Source: Acinetobacter brisouii CIP 110357
Lineage (GTDB): Bacteria; Pseudomonadota; Gammaproteobacteria; Pseudomonadales; Moraxellaceae
DNA length: 64,000 nt
Direction: 5' to 3'
NCBI RefSeq assembly: GCF_000488275.1
Contig: NZ_KI530762.1
Coordinates: 124,001-188,000, forward strand
The stretch's first letter is position 1. Each line of letters begins with the position of its first letter. The notes under the pieces were generated by a model that saw only the letters and a list, made by a program, of their open reading frames with translations, searched no databases and was not told the origin of the DNA. Shown here in pieces: positions 17,081 through 25,896 of this stretch. The position numbers were made by a program, and so were the translations under genes.

Positions 17081-17751
17081 AATTAAGTTGTATTATTCCT
17101 GCCTACAATGAAGCACCCCGTATTGAAAAAGTACTGGATGCAGTCTGTGGGCATGCACTTGTCGATGAAATTATTGTTGTCGATGATCGATCGACAGACA
17201 ATACGGTTGAAGTCGCGCAGCGATCTGGCGTTAAAGTCATTAGTTTAGAGCGTAACGGTGGGAAAAGTAATGCTGTTGCGGCGGGAATTTCTGCTGCATC
17301 GGGAAGTCATGTACTTTTGCTTGATGCTGACCTGATTGGATTAACCGCATCGGACATTACGGCATTGGCTGAACCGATATGCTCTGGTTCGGCTGATGTG
17401 TCTTTAAGTTTGCGTGGTAATAGTCCATTGCCGTGGCAAGTGATTGGATTGGACTATATTTCAGGAGAGCGTATCTTCAGGCGTGATCAGGTGATGAAAT
17501 ATCTGGATGAAATCGGAACGCTGCCCCGTTTTGGGTTGGAGGTTTGGTTAAATCATTTATGGCTTGCAGATCATTCCCGAATTAAAGTTGTGCGTTGGCC
17601 TGATGTCATGAGCCCATATAAAGCGAAAAAAATGGGGTGGTTACAAGGAGGTATGGCAGATATCCAAATGCTGCGAGATATTTTTAATACCGTCCCACTG
17701 CATAAAGCAAGCATGCAAATAGTGAGAATGTGGTTTAACAAAAGAAAGTGA
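17077..17751 (+). CDS. Family 2 glycosyltransferase, soluble
   Basis: A 224-residue single-domain GT2 enzyme with no membrane helix. It has the nucleotide-binding VDDRSTDNT segment near residues 35-43 and a DAD triad at about 83-85 (LLLDADLIG). The start at 17077 overlaps the stop of the DedA gene (ATGA); an in-frame start at 17059 is not supported by a better ribosome site. Third and last member of the ettA-linked glycosyltransferase operon. A role in the same lipid glycosylation pathway as the GT21 enzyme is likely; sugar and acceptor are unknown. Confidence 0.8.
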   Translation: MKLSCIIPAYNEAPRIEKVLDAVCGHALVDEIIVVDDRSTDNTVEVAQRSGVKVISLERNGGKSNAVAAGISAASGSHVLLLDADLIGLTASDITALAEPICSGSADVSLSLRGNSPLPWQVIGLDYISGERIFRRDQVMKYLDEIGTLPRFGLEVWLNHLWLADHSRIKVVRWPDVMSPYKAKKMGWLQGGMADIQMLRDIFNTVPLHKASMQIVRMWFNKRK

Positions 17752-18134
17752 ATAAGATTTTGCAATCTAATCATAGCTAACTATTGGTTATATTTAAAAT
17801 TTTATAAGTAATTTTAAAAATGGTTCCAAGGCTAGATTGGCACTGTCTTGCAAAAAGAATAATTTCAGGTTGCATTTCTATCATCATAGGTCGCTGTTTT
17901 CATTTTTAAATTTAATTTTGGGACAACACCTACACCCTGAATCTACAGTTCGCAGGCTGTTACGTGATGTTAAGTATGGCTTTGCTTTAATGATTCTATC
18001 TGGATGTATTGAGTCCGTTTAGCGGTTCTTGTTTGATCGAAGTATTGTCATCTTTATATAAACCTTAAAAACGTGATTCTATAACATGTCATAAAACTGT
18101 TATATTTGCGCGGAATCGTTCGAGAGCTTCTGCG
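17752..18134. other. AT-rich intergenic region upstream of czcI
   Basis: About 380 bases without a supportable gene. A 61-codon frame at 17837-18022 has no ribosome site and resembles nothing I know. Near the right end, TTTGAT (18030-18035) is followed after 17 bases by TATATA, a possible czc promoter, and a dyad with 7-bp arms lies at 18080-18104. Confidence 0.4.
18080..18104. promoter_or_regulatory. Inverted repeat upstream of the czc operon
   Basis: TATAACA at 18080-18086 and TGTTATA at 18098-18104 are perfect inverted arms separated by 11 bases, 31 bases ahead of the czcI start. This is a candidate operator for a metal-responsive regulator, possibly encoded elsewhere, as no czcRS pair is nearby. 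Confidence 0.4.
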
Positions 18135-18530
18135 TTGAAACGTTGCAGTGTTTTTATCACCATCTTGCTAACTTTGTTCACGTTCCAAAGTGTTTGGAAT
18201 GTGGCAGCGGCATTTTGCACCCATGAAAATCGACCTGCGATACAAAAAACGAGTTCAGCGCATTTTGGACATCATCAACTGACCTCCGAGCATCTGGCAC
18301 AGCATCCGAATGTATTGAACACTGCAGATGATCCACCCGATGTTCAGGATCATAGTGATCATTTACCGTCTTTTTCACCTGTAATGGCAGCCGTGCAGGC
18401 ACATACCCTTGTACCACATCAGGTTTCTATTCAGGTGCTGCGACATTATGACTGGCATAATTTATACCAGTCCCCTGATTTGTTCGCCGCAAATCCACCG
18501 CCTGTTTTTGCCCCGCTATTGGTGGGGTAG
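18135..18530 (+). CDS. czcI: CzcI-family periplasmic protein
   Basis: A 131-residue protein with a signal peptide (MKRCSVFITILLTLFTFQSV) and a mature part beginning with the AAAFCTHE segment seen in CzcI proteins, followed by a histidine-rich stretch. CzcI occurs directly upstream of czcC in cobalt-zinc-cadmium operons and is thought to bind metal or modulate expression. The start codon is TTG at 18135, chosen because it leads the signal peptide. It precedes czcC by 45 bases. The protein is small and divergent, so the name rests on both the motif and its position. Confidence 0.7.
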   Translation: MKRCSVFITILLTLFTFQSVWNVAAAFCTHENRPAIQKTSSAHFGHHQLTSEHLAQHPNVLNTADDPPDVQDHSDHLPSFSPVMAAVQAHTLVPHQVSIQVLRHYDWHNLYQSPDLFAANPPPVFAPLLVG

Positions 18531-18575
18531 CCGAAAAATCGCCCACCGTAATATTTCTTTTTACGGGGCAAAACT

Positions 18576-19895
18576 ATGTTTTTTTCTTTCTTCCATGCAC
18601 AGGCATGGCGTTGCAGCATGCTGCTGGGTGTATGCAGCATGGCAACTTCTATGGCGTATGCTGTAGATCATTCGCTAGGTTTTCAGCAAGCTTTTAAAAA
18701 AGTTGAGCAATATCAGGCACAGCAAGGGCTGTGGCAGGCACGCGAAAGCATTGCCAATGCACAACAGCAACAGAGTCGTTTGTGGGAAAACCCAAGTCTT
18801 TCTGTTCAGCAAACTGGTTTTGGTTCTAGTCAGGATCGCGAACTGGAAGTTAATCTGTCGCAAAAACTGGATCTGTTTGGTGAGCGTCGCGCTGCACAGC
18901 ACTTGGCAAAACTTGAGTTGAGCCAAGTCCAGCTTGATCAGCAGCTTTATCGGGTACAGTTACAACTGGCACTCAAATATCGTTGGGTGCAGTTGGCAGT
19001 TTTGCAGCAAGAACAGCAACTGACGCGGGCACAACTTAAAAGTAGTCAGGCATTACTTGATGCCACCCGCCTGCGGTATCGGGCGGGGAGTATTTCCCAG
19101 TTAGATTTAGATCGTGGTTTGATGGCGCATATTGAAAATCAACAACGCAATCAGCAAGCTCAACAGGCTGTCCAAATCGCCAAGCGGCAACTGGCACACT
19201 GGTGGGGTGAAACCAATAGTGATGCATTGGATCTGCAGCTTGAAGATCCATTACGCAGCACTGAAGCATCGATCAAACAGCATCAGCAGCAGAATTTGTT
19301 CACTCGCAGCTTGCAATTGCAAAGCCAGCAACAGCAGGCTCAGATTCAACATTTGCGCGCGCAGGCGCGACCTAACCCCATGCTACTGGTGGGTATGGTA
19401 CGTAGCCAAACTGCAAATCAAAACAATACCGAACAACAGGTACGGGTTGGTGTGGAGATTCCACTGACGCTATTTAATCGGCAGCAATATGCCCAGCAGA
19501 TGGCGCAGAGCAAAGCCAATTATCTCGATCATGCACAGCAGCAATATCAACAAAATACAGGGCGGTTGCTTGAGACGGCACTGTTGGAGCTACGCAATTT
19601 AAACCAGCAACTCAGCTTGGTCAGAGATCAACAAATTCCATTGTCAGAGGGGATTTTACAAAAAACCTTGCAAGGGTTTCAGGCAGGAAAATACGCCATG
19701 AGTGATGTGCAACAGGCAAATCTGCAACTGCAGCAGCAGCGTCTACAACAAGCACAGCTGTTAAAAAATGTCTGGCAAAAAGCATTGGATGCCGAGAGTT
19801 TGGCACTGGGTGTCGAGCCGAGCGTAGTGGGTGCAGAAGATGCCATCAGCCAAATCCAACAGCGTTTTTCCGCCAATCTTGCAGGAGCACAATAA
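18576..19895 (+). CDS. czcC: CzcC outer-membrane factor of the heavy-metal efflux RND system
   Basis: A 439-residue TolC-family outer-membrane protein with a signal peptide, long glutamine-rich coiled coils and the two TolC-type repeats. It forms the outer-membrane duct of a CzcCBA pump exporting Zn, Co or Cd. The start at 18576 follows a GGGGC ribosome site. The gene ends in a TAATG overlap with czcB. The very high glutamine content (many Q-rich helical stretches) is usual for this family. It lacks the usual lipidated N-terminal cysteine box, or this is not obvious. Confidence 0.88.
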   Translation: MFFSFFHAQAWRCSMLLGVCSMATSMAYAVDHSLGFQQAFKKVEQYQAQQGLWQARESIANAQQQQSRLWENPSLSVQQTGFGSSQDRELEVNLSQKLDLFGERRAAQHLAKLELSQVQLDQQLYRVQLQLALKYRWVQLAVLQQEQQLTRAQLKSSQALLDATRLRYRAGSISQLDLDRGLMAHIENQQRNQQAQQAVQIAKRQLAHWWGETNSDALDLQLEDPLRSTEASIKQHQQQNLFTRSLQLQSQQQQAQIQHLRAQARPNPMLLVGMVRSQTANQNNTEQQVRVGVEIPLTLFNRQQYAQQMAQSKANYLDHAQQQYQQNTGRLLETALLELRNLNQQLSLVRDQQIPLSEGILQKTLQGFQAGKYAMSDVQQANLQLQQQRLQQAQLLKNVWQKALDAESLALGVEPSVVGAEDAISQIQQRFSANLAGAQ

Positions 19896-21094
19896 TGTTG
19901 AATGTAATCAAAAAATCCCAATTGTTCTGGGTCGTAGTAATTGTGCTGTCGACTGTGGTGTTGGCTGCAGGATTATTATTGGATAATAAAAAGAATACGG
20001 GTGCGAAAAGCGAAACCGAACACAGTGAGCAGAAAGAAGCAGGACATGCTTCTGAGTCAGAAGGTGTGGAATTTAGTTCAGCACAAATTCAACAGCAGGG
20101 GATTCAACTGGCACAAGTCGCCTATGGCGAGGTCAAGCAAAGTATCAGTTATCCTGCCACGCTGTTAGTAAATACCGATCAGCAGGCGCATGTATCGCCA
20201 AGTTTTGCGGGGCGTGTGGAACAGGTTAATGTTGAACTGGGTCAGCAGGTCAAACGCGGGCAGGCATTAGCGACGTTGTTTGTCCCTGATGTGGTCGATC
20301 AGCAAGCTAGCTTAAGCATGGCGCAGCAAAATTTACAGCTTGCCGAGCAGGATTATCAACGTGAGCGCCAGCTTTGGCAGCAGGGGATTTCTGCAAAGCA
20401 GGATTATCAGCGCGCTTATAGTACCTACCGCCAAGCGCAAATTACCGTACAGGCAGCACGTTCCCGTTTGAGTGCATATGGGGTGAATGCCAACAGTCAG
20501 GGACGCTATGTATTGTATGCACCGATTTCTGGAGTGATCAGCAATAAAGACTTGGTGGTTGGGGAAAATGTGCAGCTCAGTGATCAACTATTTACCATTG
20601 ATCAACTGGGGCAATTGTGGCTCGAATTTGTGTTGCCAAGTTCAGCGCAGCATTTGCAACCTGAGCAAAAAATCCAGTTTAAGTCCTTACAAACAGGCAA
20701 GATTTTTCAAGCACAGATTCAAAGCCTGAGTACCGAAGCAGATAAATCTTCTGGGCGCTTAAAAGTCCGCGCCAAAGTACTGGAAGCTTCGAGCGAATTA
20801 CGTCCAAACCTGATGGTCAATGTCCTGTTTGATGCCGAACAGCCGAAACAGGTGCTACGGGTTGCCAAAACCGCCGTGCAACAGCTTGAAGGTAAAAATG
20901 TGGTTTTTTTGGCAAAAGCTGAAAAGGATAAAACCCATTTTCAGCCTGCTGAAGTTCAGTTGGGTGCATATTCGAGTGATGGTCAATGGGTGGAAATCTT
21001 GTCTGGGCTAAAAGCAGGGCAACGTTATGTTTCGGCAGGCAGTTTTGTGCTGAAGTCGGAAATGGAAAAAGGCGAGGCTGAGCATGGACACTAA
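19895..21094 (+). CDS. czcB: CzcB periplasmic adaptor (membrane fusion protein)
   Basis: A 399-residue HlyD/CusB-type periplasmic adaptor. An N-terminal membrane anchor (about 9-30) is followed by a histidine- and glutamate-rich segment (residues 40-60), then the lipoyl, alpha-hairpin (coiled coil of Q-rich helices), beta-barrel and membrane-proximal domains. It connects CzcA in the inner membrane with CzcC. The start overlaps the czcC stop (TAATG) and the gene overlaps czcA by 11 bases, so the three are translationally coupled. Confidence 0.88.
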   Translation: MLNVIKKSQLFWVVVIVLSTVVLAAGLLLDNKKNTGAKSETEHSEQKEAGHASESEGVEFSSAQIQQQGIQLAQVAYGEVKQSISYPATLLVNTDQQAHVSPSFAGRVEQVNVELGQQVKRGQALATLFVPDVVDQQASLSMAQQNLQLAEQDYQRERQLWQQGISAKQDYQRAYSTYRQAQITVQAARSRLSAYGVNANSQGRYVLYAPISGVISNKDLVVGENVQLSDQLFTIDQLGQLWLEFVLPSSAQHLQPEQKIQFKSLQTGKIFQAQIQSLSTEADKSSGRLKVRAKVLEASSELRPNLMVNVLFDAEQPKQVLRVAKTAVQQLEGKNVVFLAKAEKDKTHFQPAEVQLGAYSSDGQWVEILSGLKAGQRYVSAGSFVLKSEMEKGEAEHGH

Positions 21095-24000
21095 ACTGCC
21101 ACAGCCTGAAGGCTGGTTTGACCGAATCATTCAGTTCGCCATTCAAAATGCACTGTGGGTGATGCTATTTACTTGTGCTTGGATTGGCATTGGAGTGTAC
21201 AGCTATCAGAAACTGTCGATAGATGCCGTGCCTGACATTACCAATGTACAGGTGCAAATTAACTCGCAAGCCAATGGATTTACTGCACTGGAAGTTGAGC
21301 AGCGGATTACCTACCCGATTGAAACTGCGATGGCGGGCATGGCGCATTTGCAGCAGACCCGCTCGATTTCCCGCTATGGGTTGTCGCAAGTCACGATTAT
21401 TTTTGAAGATGGCACCGATATTTACTGGGCACGACAACTGATTAGCCAGCAACTCCAGCAGGCTAAAGCCGAGTTGCCCGACGGCATCGAACCGCAACTT
21501 TCACCGATCTCAACAGGCTTGGGCGAGATTTATCAGTGGGTGATCAAGGCTGAGCCGAATGCCAAAAAGCCAGATGGGCAAGCCTATACCGCAATGGATT
21601 TACGCGAGATTCAGGACTGGATTGTGCGTCCGCAGTTACGGCGTGTGCAGGGCGTAGCAGAAATTAACAGTATTGGTGGCTATAACAAAACCTATGTGGT
21701 TGCCCCTGATTTAAAACGCCTGCAACAACTACAAATTCCGCTGAGTGATTTGCACACTGCACTACGGGATAACAATGAAAACCGTGGAGCAGGCTTCATT
21801 GAGGACAATGGGCAACAGTTGACGGTGCGTGTACCAGGTGTGCTGAGCTCTGTGCAGGATATTGAAAATATCAGTGTCGCCAACAAAAATGGTCTACCGA
21901 TTCGGGTGGCAGATGTGGCACATGTCTCCATCGGACATGACTTGCGTACAGGCAGTGCAACCTACAACGGTCAGGAAACCGTACTCGGCATCGCCATGAT
22001 GATGATGGGTGAAAATAGCCGCACTGTTGCCCAAGCGGTGCATACCAAAATCCAGCAGATTCAAAAAAGCCTGCCAAAAGGTGTAGTGATAGAAACGGTG
22101 TATGACCGAACTTCACTGGTGGATAAAGCCATCAAAACCGTGGCGAAAAACCTGATTGAAGGTGCGGTGCTGGTCATCGTGATTCTGTTTATTTTCCTTG
22201 GGAATTTCAGGGCTGCACTAATTACTGCCTGTATTATTCCGCTGGCGATGCTGTTTACCTTAACAGGCATGGCAAAACAAAATATCAGTGCCAACCTGAT
22301 GAGTCTGGGTGCGCTGGACTTCGGCATCATTATCGATGGCGCGGTGGTGATCGTAGAAAACTGTATTCGGCGTTTGGCAGAAGCCCAGCACCGAACAGGA
22401 GGATTGTTAACCCGTAGCGAGCGATTTCGTGAAGTGTTTTTAGCGGCGAAACAAGCGCGCCGTCCGCTGATTTTTGGGCAAGCCATTATTATGGTGGTGT
22501 ATTTGCCGATTTTTGCCTTGTCAGGCGTGGAAGCCAAAATGTTCCATCCGATGGCATTTACCGTGGTGATTGCCTTGGTCGGGGCGATGATTTTGTCAGT
22601 AACCTTTGTGCCTGCGGCAGTAGCCTTATGTGTGACAGGCAAAGTACAGGAAAAACCAAGCCGCTGGATGCTGACCTTACAACAAGGCTATGCCAATATT
22701 TTAGATCGTGCTTATCAATATCGAATCGTCGTGTTGACCGCAGCACTCAGTTTATTGCTGCTGACAGGGGTACTAGCCACCCGAGTCGGCAGCGAGTTTG
22801 CACCGACCTTGAGTGAAGGTGACTTTGCAGTGCAGTTGATGCGTGCGCCGAGTACAGGCATTGAACAGTCACTGAAAATGCAGGAACAGGCCGAGCAGCA
22901 ACTGTTGCAAAAATTCCCTGAAATTAAAGCAATTTTCGCACGGACAGGCACAGCCGAAGTGGCTACCGATGTGATGCCACCCAATATTTCCGATGGAGTG
23001 ATCTTACTCAAACCGCGTGAACAGTGGTCAAATCCAAATGAAAGCATCGATCAACTCCGTGAGCGCATGCTGAAATTTGTCGCAACACTGGCAGGCAATA
23101 ACAGTGAATTTTCTCAACCGATTGAACTGCGTTTTAATGAGCTGATTTCAGGCATTCGCAGTGATGTCGGCGTGAAAATTTTTGGTGATGATATGACCGT
23201 ACTCAATCAGGAAGCCGAAAAGATTGCCCAAAAATTACGTGCAATTTCAGGGGCAAGCGAAGTTAAGGTTGAGCAAACTTCAGGGCTGCCTATGCTCAAT
23301 GTCGCGATTGATTCTGCATTGGCTGCACAATATGGCTTGTCAGTCAAATCAGTTCAGGACTTGGTCGCCAGTAGTGTTGGTGGGCAAAATGTCGGGCAGA
23401 TTTTACAAGGTGACCGACGTTTTGACTTTGTGGTGCGTTTGTCTGAGGAGTCACGTAGCACACAGCAATTGGCTCATTTGCCGATTCAACTGCCGAATGG
23501 CGGGTTGATTCAACTGCAAGATATTGCCAAAGTTGAACAGGTTTTAGGTTTAAGTCAGGTTAGTCGCGAGCAGGGCAAGCGCCGTGTGGTGGTGACTGCC
23601 AATGTGCGGGATCGAGACTTGGGTTCATTTGTGGCAGAGATGCAGCAAACCTTGCAGCAGCAGGCATTGCCAACAGGGTACTGGCTCGGTTTTGGTGGTC
23701 AGTTTGAAAATCTGGCTTCAGCAAAAGCCCGTATGCAGATTGTCATTCCTTTGGCTTTGCTGATGATTTTTGCCTTGCTGATGGCTGTATTTTCCAATGT
23801 CAAAGATAGCCTGCTGGTGTTTAGTGGCGTGCCATTGGCCTTGTCAGGTGGTGTGGTTGCGCTGTGGCTGCGTGATATTCCTGTGTCAATGTCGGCAGGG
23901 GTGGGCTTTATTGCACTTTCAGGTGTCGCCGTACTGAATGGCTTGGTGATGCTGAGCTTTATCAAGGGATTGCGTGAAAACTATGATGTGCACCGCGCCA

Positions 24001-24215
24001 CATGGCAGGGAGCAGTATTACGCCTAAGACCTGTGCTGATGACGGCCTGTGTCGCCTCATTGGGCTTTATTCCGATGGCACTGGCGACAGGCACGGGCGC
24101 AGAAGTACAACGACCTTTGGCAACCGTGGTCATTGGGGGGATATTATCCTCAACGCTACTGACTTTGCTGTTATTGCCTGTGATTTATCGCTGGCTGAAT
24201 GAAAAATCCAGCTAA
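21084..24215 (+). CDS. czcA: CzcA heavy-metal efflux RND pump
   Basis: A 1043-residue inner-membrane proton antiporter of the HME-RND family. It has the HME-type N-terminal segment (DAVPDITNVQVQ) and helix-4 motif DFGIIIDGAVVIVEN with the charged residues of the proton relay, two large periplasmic loops and twelve predicted helices. In the Czc/Cnr branch it exports Co, Zn and Cd to the outside through CzcB and CzcC. The length is typical. A long hairpin terminator follows before czcD. Confidence 0.92.
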   Translation: MDTKLPQPEGWFDRIIQFAIQNALWVMLFTCAWIGIGVYSYQKLSIDAVPDITNVQVQINSQANGFTALEVEQRITYPIETAMAGMAHLQQTRSISRYGLSQVTIIFEDGTDIYWARQLISQQLQQAKAELPDGIEPQLSPISTGLGEIYQWVIKAEPNAKKPDGQAYTAMDLREIQDWIVRPQLRRVQGVAEINSIGGYNKTYVVAPDLKRLQQLQIPLSDLHTALRDNNENRGAGFIEDNGQQLTVRVPGVLSSVQDIENISVANKNGLPIRVADVAHVSIGHDLRTGSATYNGQETVLGIAMMMMGENSRTVAQAVHTKIQQIQKSLPKGVVIETVYDRTSLVDKAIKTVAKNLIEGAVLVIVILFIFLGNFRAALITACIIPLAMLFTLTGMAKQNISANLMSLGALDFGIIIDGAVVIVENCIRRLAEAQHRTGGLLTRSERFREVFLAAKQARRPLIFGQAIIMVVYLPIFALSGVEAKMFHPMAFTVVIALVGAMILSVTFVPAAVALCVTGKVQEKPSRWMLTLQQGYANILDRAYQYRIVVLTAALSLLLLTGVLATRVGSEFAPTLSEGDFAVQLMRAPSTGIEQSLKMQEQAEQQLLQKFPEIKAIFARTGTAEVATDVMPPNISDGVILLKPREQWSNPNESIDQLRERMLKFVATLAGNNSEFSQPIELRFNELISGIRSDVGVKIFGDDMTVLNQEAEKIAQKLRAISGASEVKVEQTSGLPMLNVAIDSALAAQYGLSVKSVQDLVASSVGGQNVGQILQGDRRFDFVVRLSEESRSTQQLAHLPIQLPNGGLIQLQDIAKVEQVLGLSQVSREQGKRRVVVTANVRDRDLGSFVAEMQQTLQQQALPTGYWLGFGGQFENLASAKARMQIVIPLALLMIFALLMAVFSNVKDSLLVFSGVPLALSGGVVALWLRDIPVSMSAGVGFIALSGVAVLNGLVMLSFIKGLRENYDVHRATWQGAVLRLRPVLMTACVASLGFIPMALATGTGAEVQRPLATVVIGGILSSTLLTLLLLPVIYRWLNEKSS

Positions 24216-24226
24216 TCATTTTTTGA

Positions 24227-24273
24227 AAAACCACGTTGGACAAATGCTGAAAATTTGTCTAACGTGGTTTTTA
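24227..24273 (+). terminator. Long-stem terminator between czcA and czcD
   Basis: A near-perfect stem (24227-24245 with 24253-24271, one G-T pair) with a seven-base loop ends in a short T run. It separates czcCBA from czcD and should reduce read-through, making czcD expression partly independent. Confidence 0.8.
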
Positions 24274-24298
24274 TAACCATAAAAACAGGAGTCCCTGT

Positions 24299-25210
24299 AT
24301 GAGTGGACACCATCATGGGCATGAGCATCATCATGCCGCAGCTAGTGAAAATAATTCGAAAAAACTTTGGCTGGCACTGGGTCTGACCAGTAGCTTTTTA
24401 ATCGTTGAAGTGATTGCAGGTTTTCTAACCCAGAGTTTGGCGCTCTTATCCGATGCTGCGCATATGTTTACCGATGCGGCCGCACTGGCAGTTGCACTTA
24501 TCGCCATTAAAATTGGTAAACTGCCTGCCGATGACAAACGCACGTTTGGGTATCAGCGGTTTGAAATTTTGGCGGCACTGTTCAATGCGCTGATGCTGTT
24601 TTTAGTGGCTGTCTATATTTTATATGAAGCTTATGTGCGTTTTAGCCAGCCACCCGAAATTCAAAGTCTAGGTATGTTGGTGGTGGCAATACTGGGTTTA
24701 GTGATTAACCTCATCGCCATGAAAATCTTAATGTCAGGCGTGGACGATAGCCTGAATGTCAAAGGTGCATATCTGGAAGTATTGAGCGATGCACTGGGTT
24801 CGGTCGGGGTGATTTTTGGGGCAGTACTGATTTATCTGACGCAATGGGTGTGGGTGGATACCTTGGTTGCGGTTTTCATTGGGATGTGGGTGCTGCCACG
24901 GACATGGCTTTTGCTCAAACAAAGCATCAATATTTTGCTAGAGGGCGTGCCTGATGAAATTGATATCGAGGCGTTGCGGCAAGATCTGTTATCTCTGGAT
25001 GGTGTGGAAAGCATTCATCAACTGAAAGTCTGGGCAATCAGCTCCAAGAATATTCATCTCGCGGTACATTTATTTGCACCACAGGCGGAGCGAAATCGTC
25101 TATATCGTGAAGCAACAGAAATGCTGACACATCGTTATGGCATTCGGCAGGTGACGTTACAGATTGAAGAAAATCCCTGCCATTCTCATGAACATTTGCA
25201 TCAGCATTAA
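24299..25210 (+). CDS. czcD: CDF-family cation efflux protein (CzcD)
   Basis: A 303-residue cation diffusion facilitator. It has a histidine-rich N-terminus (HHHGHEHHH), six transmembrane helices with the zinc-site residues in LLSDAAHMFTDA and LEVLSDALGS, and a C-terminal cytoplasmic domain ending in a His-rich tail (HSHEHLHQH). It exports Zn, Co or Cd from the cytoplasm to the periplasm for the CzcCBA pump. An AGGAG ribosome site lies ahead of the ATG. It follows the czcA terminator and converges on the zinc-ribbon gene at 25223 with only 12 bases between. Confidence 0.93.
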   Translation: MSGHHHGHEHHHAAASENNSKKLWLALGLTSSFLIVEVIAGFLTQSLALLSDAAHMFTDAAALAVALIAIKIGKLPADDKRTFGYQRFEILAALFNALMLFLVAVYILYEAYVRFSQPPEIQSLGMLVVAILGLVINLIAMKILMSGVDDSLNVKGAYLEVLSDALGSVGVIFGAVLIYLTQWVWVDTLVAVFIGMWVLPRTWLLLKQSINILLEGVPDEIDIEALRQDLLSLDGVESIHQLKVWAISSKNIHLAVHLFAPQAERNRLYREATEMLTHRYGIRQVTLQIEENPCHSHEHLHQH

Positions 25211-25222
25211 GGTTTTAAGATC

Positions 25223-25561
25223 TTATAAGTGCCACTCATGATTGCAGTCACGGCATTTCCATGCTTTTTGTGACTGAAGAAATCCTTGCATTGATAATTT
25301 AAAGTTTGGAAGTTGGCGCCAGAACAGCAGACCTGAACCCACGGTCACCAAAAATACTACGCCTGTAGCAATTTGCAGGATTGGGCTTGCACCATGGGCA
25401 AAAACCGACATCACAATACACGCAATCACGAGCAGGAGCAGTAGAAAAATCGAAAAGACCAAAATGACTAAACTTTTTGGAATTTCTGGGCGGACGGCAT
25501 TGCTCCCTTGGGCAACAGGCATAATTTTAGCACTTTGGCATTGTGGGCAACGATATTGCAT
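25223..25561 (-). CDS. Zinc-ribbon membrane protein, function unknown
   Basis: A 112-residue protein with an N-terminal zinc-knuckle pair (C5, C8) and a C-terminal pair (C103, C106 in KCRDC), joined by two transmembrane helices at about 29-54 and 60-81. The four cysteines could form one split zinc ribbon on the same membrane face. The start at 25561 (MQYRCPQC) is chosen because a GGGAG ribosome site sits just upstream; an in-frame TTG at 25573 precedes it. I cannot name a function. It sits between the czc block and the tRNA genes. Confidence 0.7.
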   Translation of the reverse strand: MQYRCPQCQSAKIMPVAQGSNAVRPEIPKSLVILVFSIFLLLLLVIACIVMSVFAHGASPILQIATGVVFLVTVGSGLLFWRQLPNFKLSMQGFLQSQKAWKCRDCNHEWHL

Positions 25562-25626
25562 GGACACTCCCAAATGAATTTATGGTTATTTTAGCGAACT
25601 TCGTGGCAAAGCAAAAAGTTTAGTCG

Positions 25627-25657
25627 AAAAAAAACCACTGATCATGTCAGTGGTTTT
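25627..25657 (-). terminator. Terminator of the gltX-tRNA unit
   Basis: AAAACCACTGA (25631-25641) pairs with TCAGTGGTTTT (25647-25657) around a TCATG loop. Eight A residues on the plus strand at 25627-25634 give the T run of a minus-strand transcript. It ends transcription after tRNA-Glu. Confidence 0.88.
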
Positions 25658-25665
25658 TTAGAATT

Positions 25666-25741
25666 TGGCGTCCCTACGGGGATTCGAACCCCGGTTACCG
25701 CCGTGAAAGGGCGATGTCCTAGGCCTCTAGACGATAGGGAC
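25666..25741 (-). tRNA. tRNA-Glu (TTC)
   Basis: A 76-base minus-strand cloverleaf with anticodon TTC in a CTTTCAC loop, a GGTTCGAATCC T-arm, and an encoded CCA (25666-25668). It is followed by a terminator. It lies about 25 bases after tRNA-Ala and downstream of gltX on the same strand. Confidence 0.95.
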
Positions 25742-25766
25742 TTATCGAGGCAACACATATGAGGTT

Positions 25767-25842
25767 TGGTGGAGCCAAGCGGGATCGAACCGCTGACCTC
25801 TACAATGCCATTGTAGCGCTCTACCAACTGAGCTATGACCCC
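25767..25842 (-). tRNA. tRNA-Ala (GGC)
   Basis: A 76-base minus-strand cloverleaf; the anticodon arm CTACA-ATGGCAT-TGTAG gives anticodon GGC. D- and T-arms and an encoded CCA (25767-25769) are present. It lies 54 bases after the gltX stop on the same strand. Confidence 0.95.
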
Positions 25843-25896
25843 AGTCTGTGTGAGCGCAATATTAGGGGCATTCCACTCACACGTCAAGCAAAAAGA

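Noticed and set aside
17837..18022. 61-codon plus-strand frame upstream of czcI
   Set aside because: No ribosome site, no recognisable family, low-complexity AT-rich sequence; could be a decayed fragment but nothing supports it.
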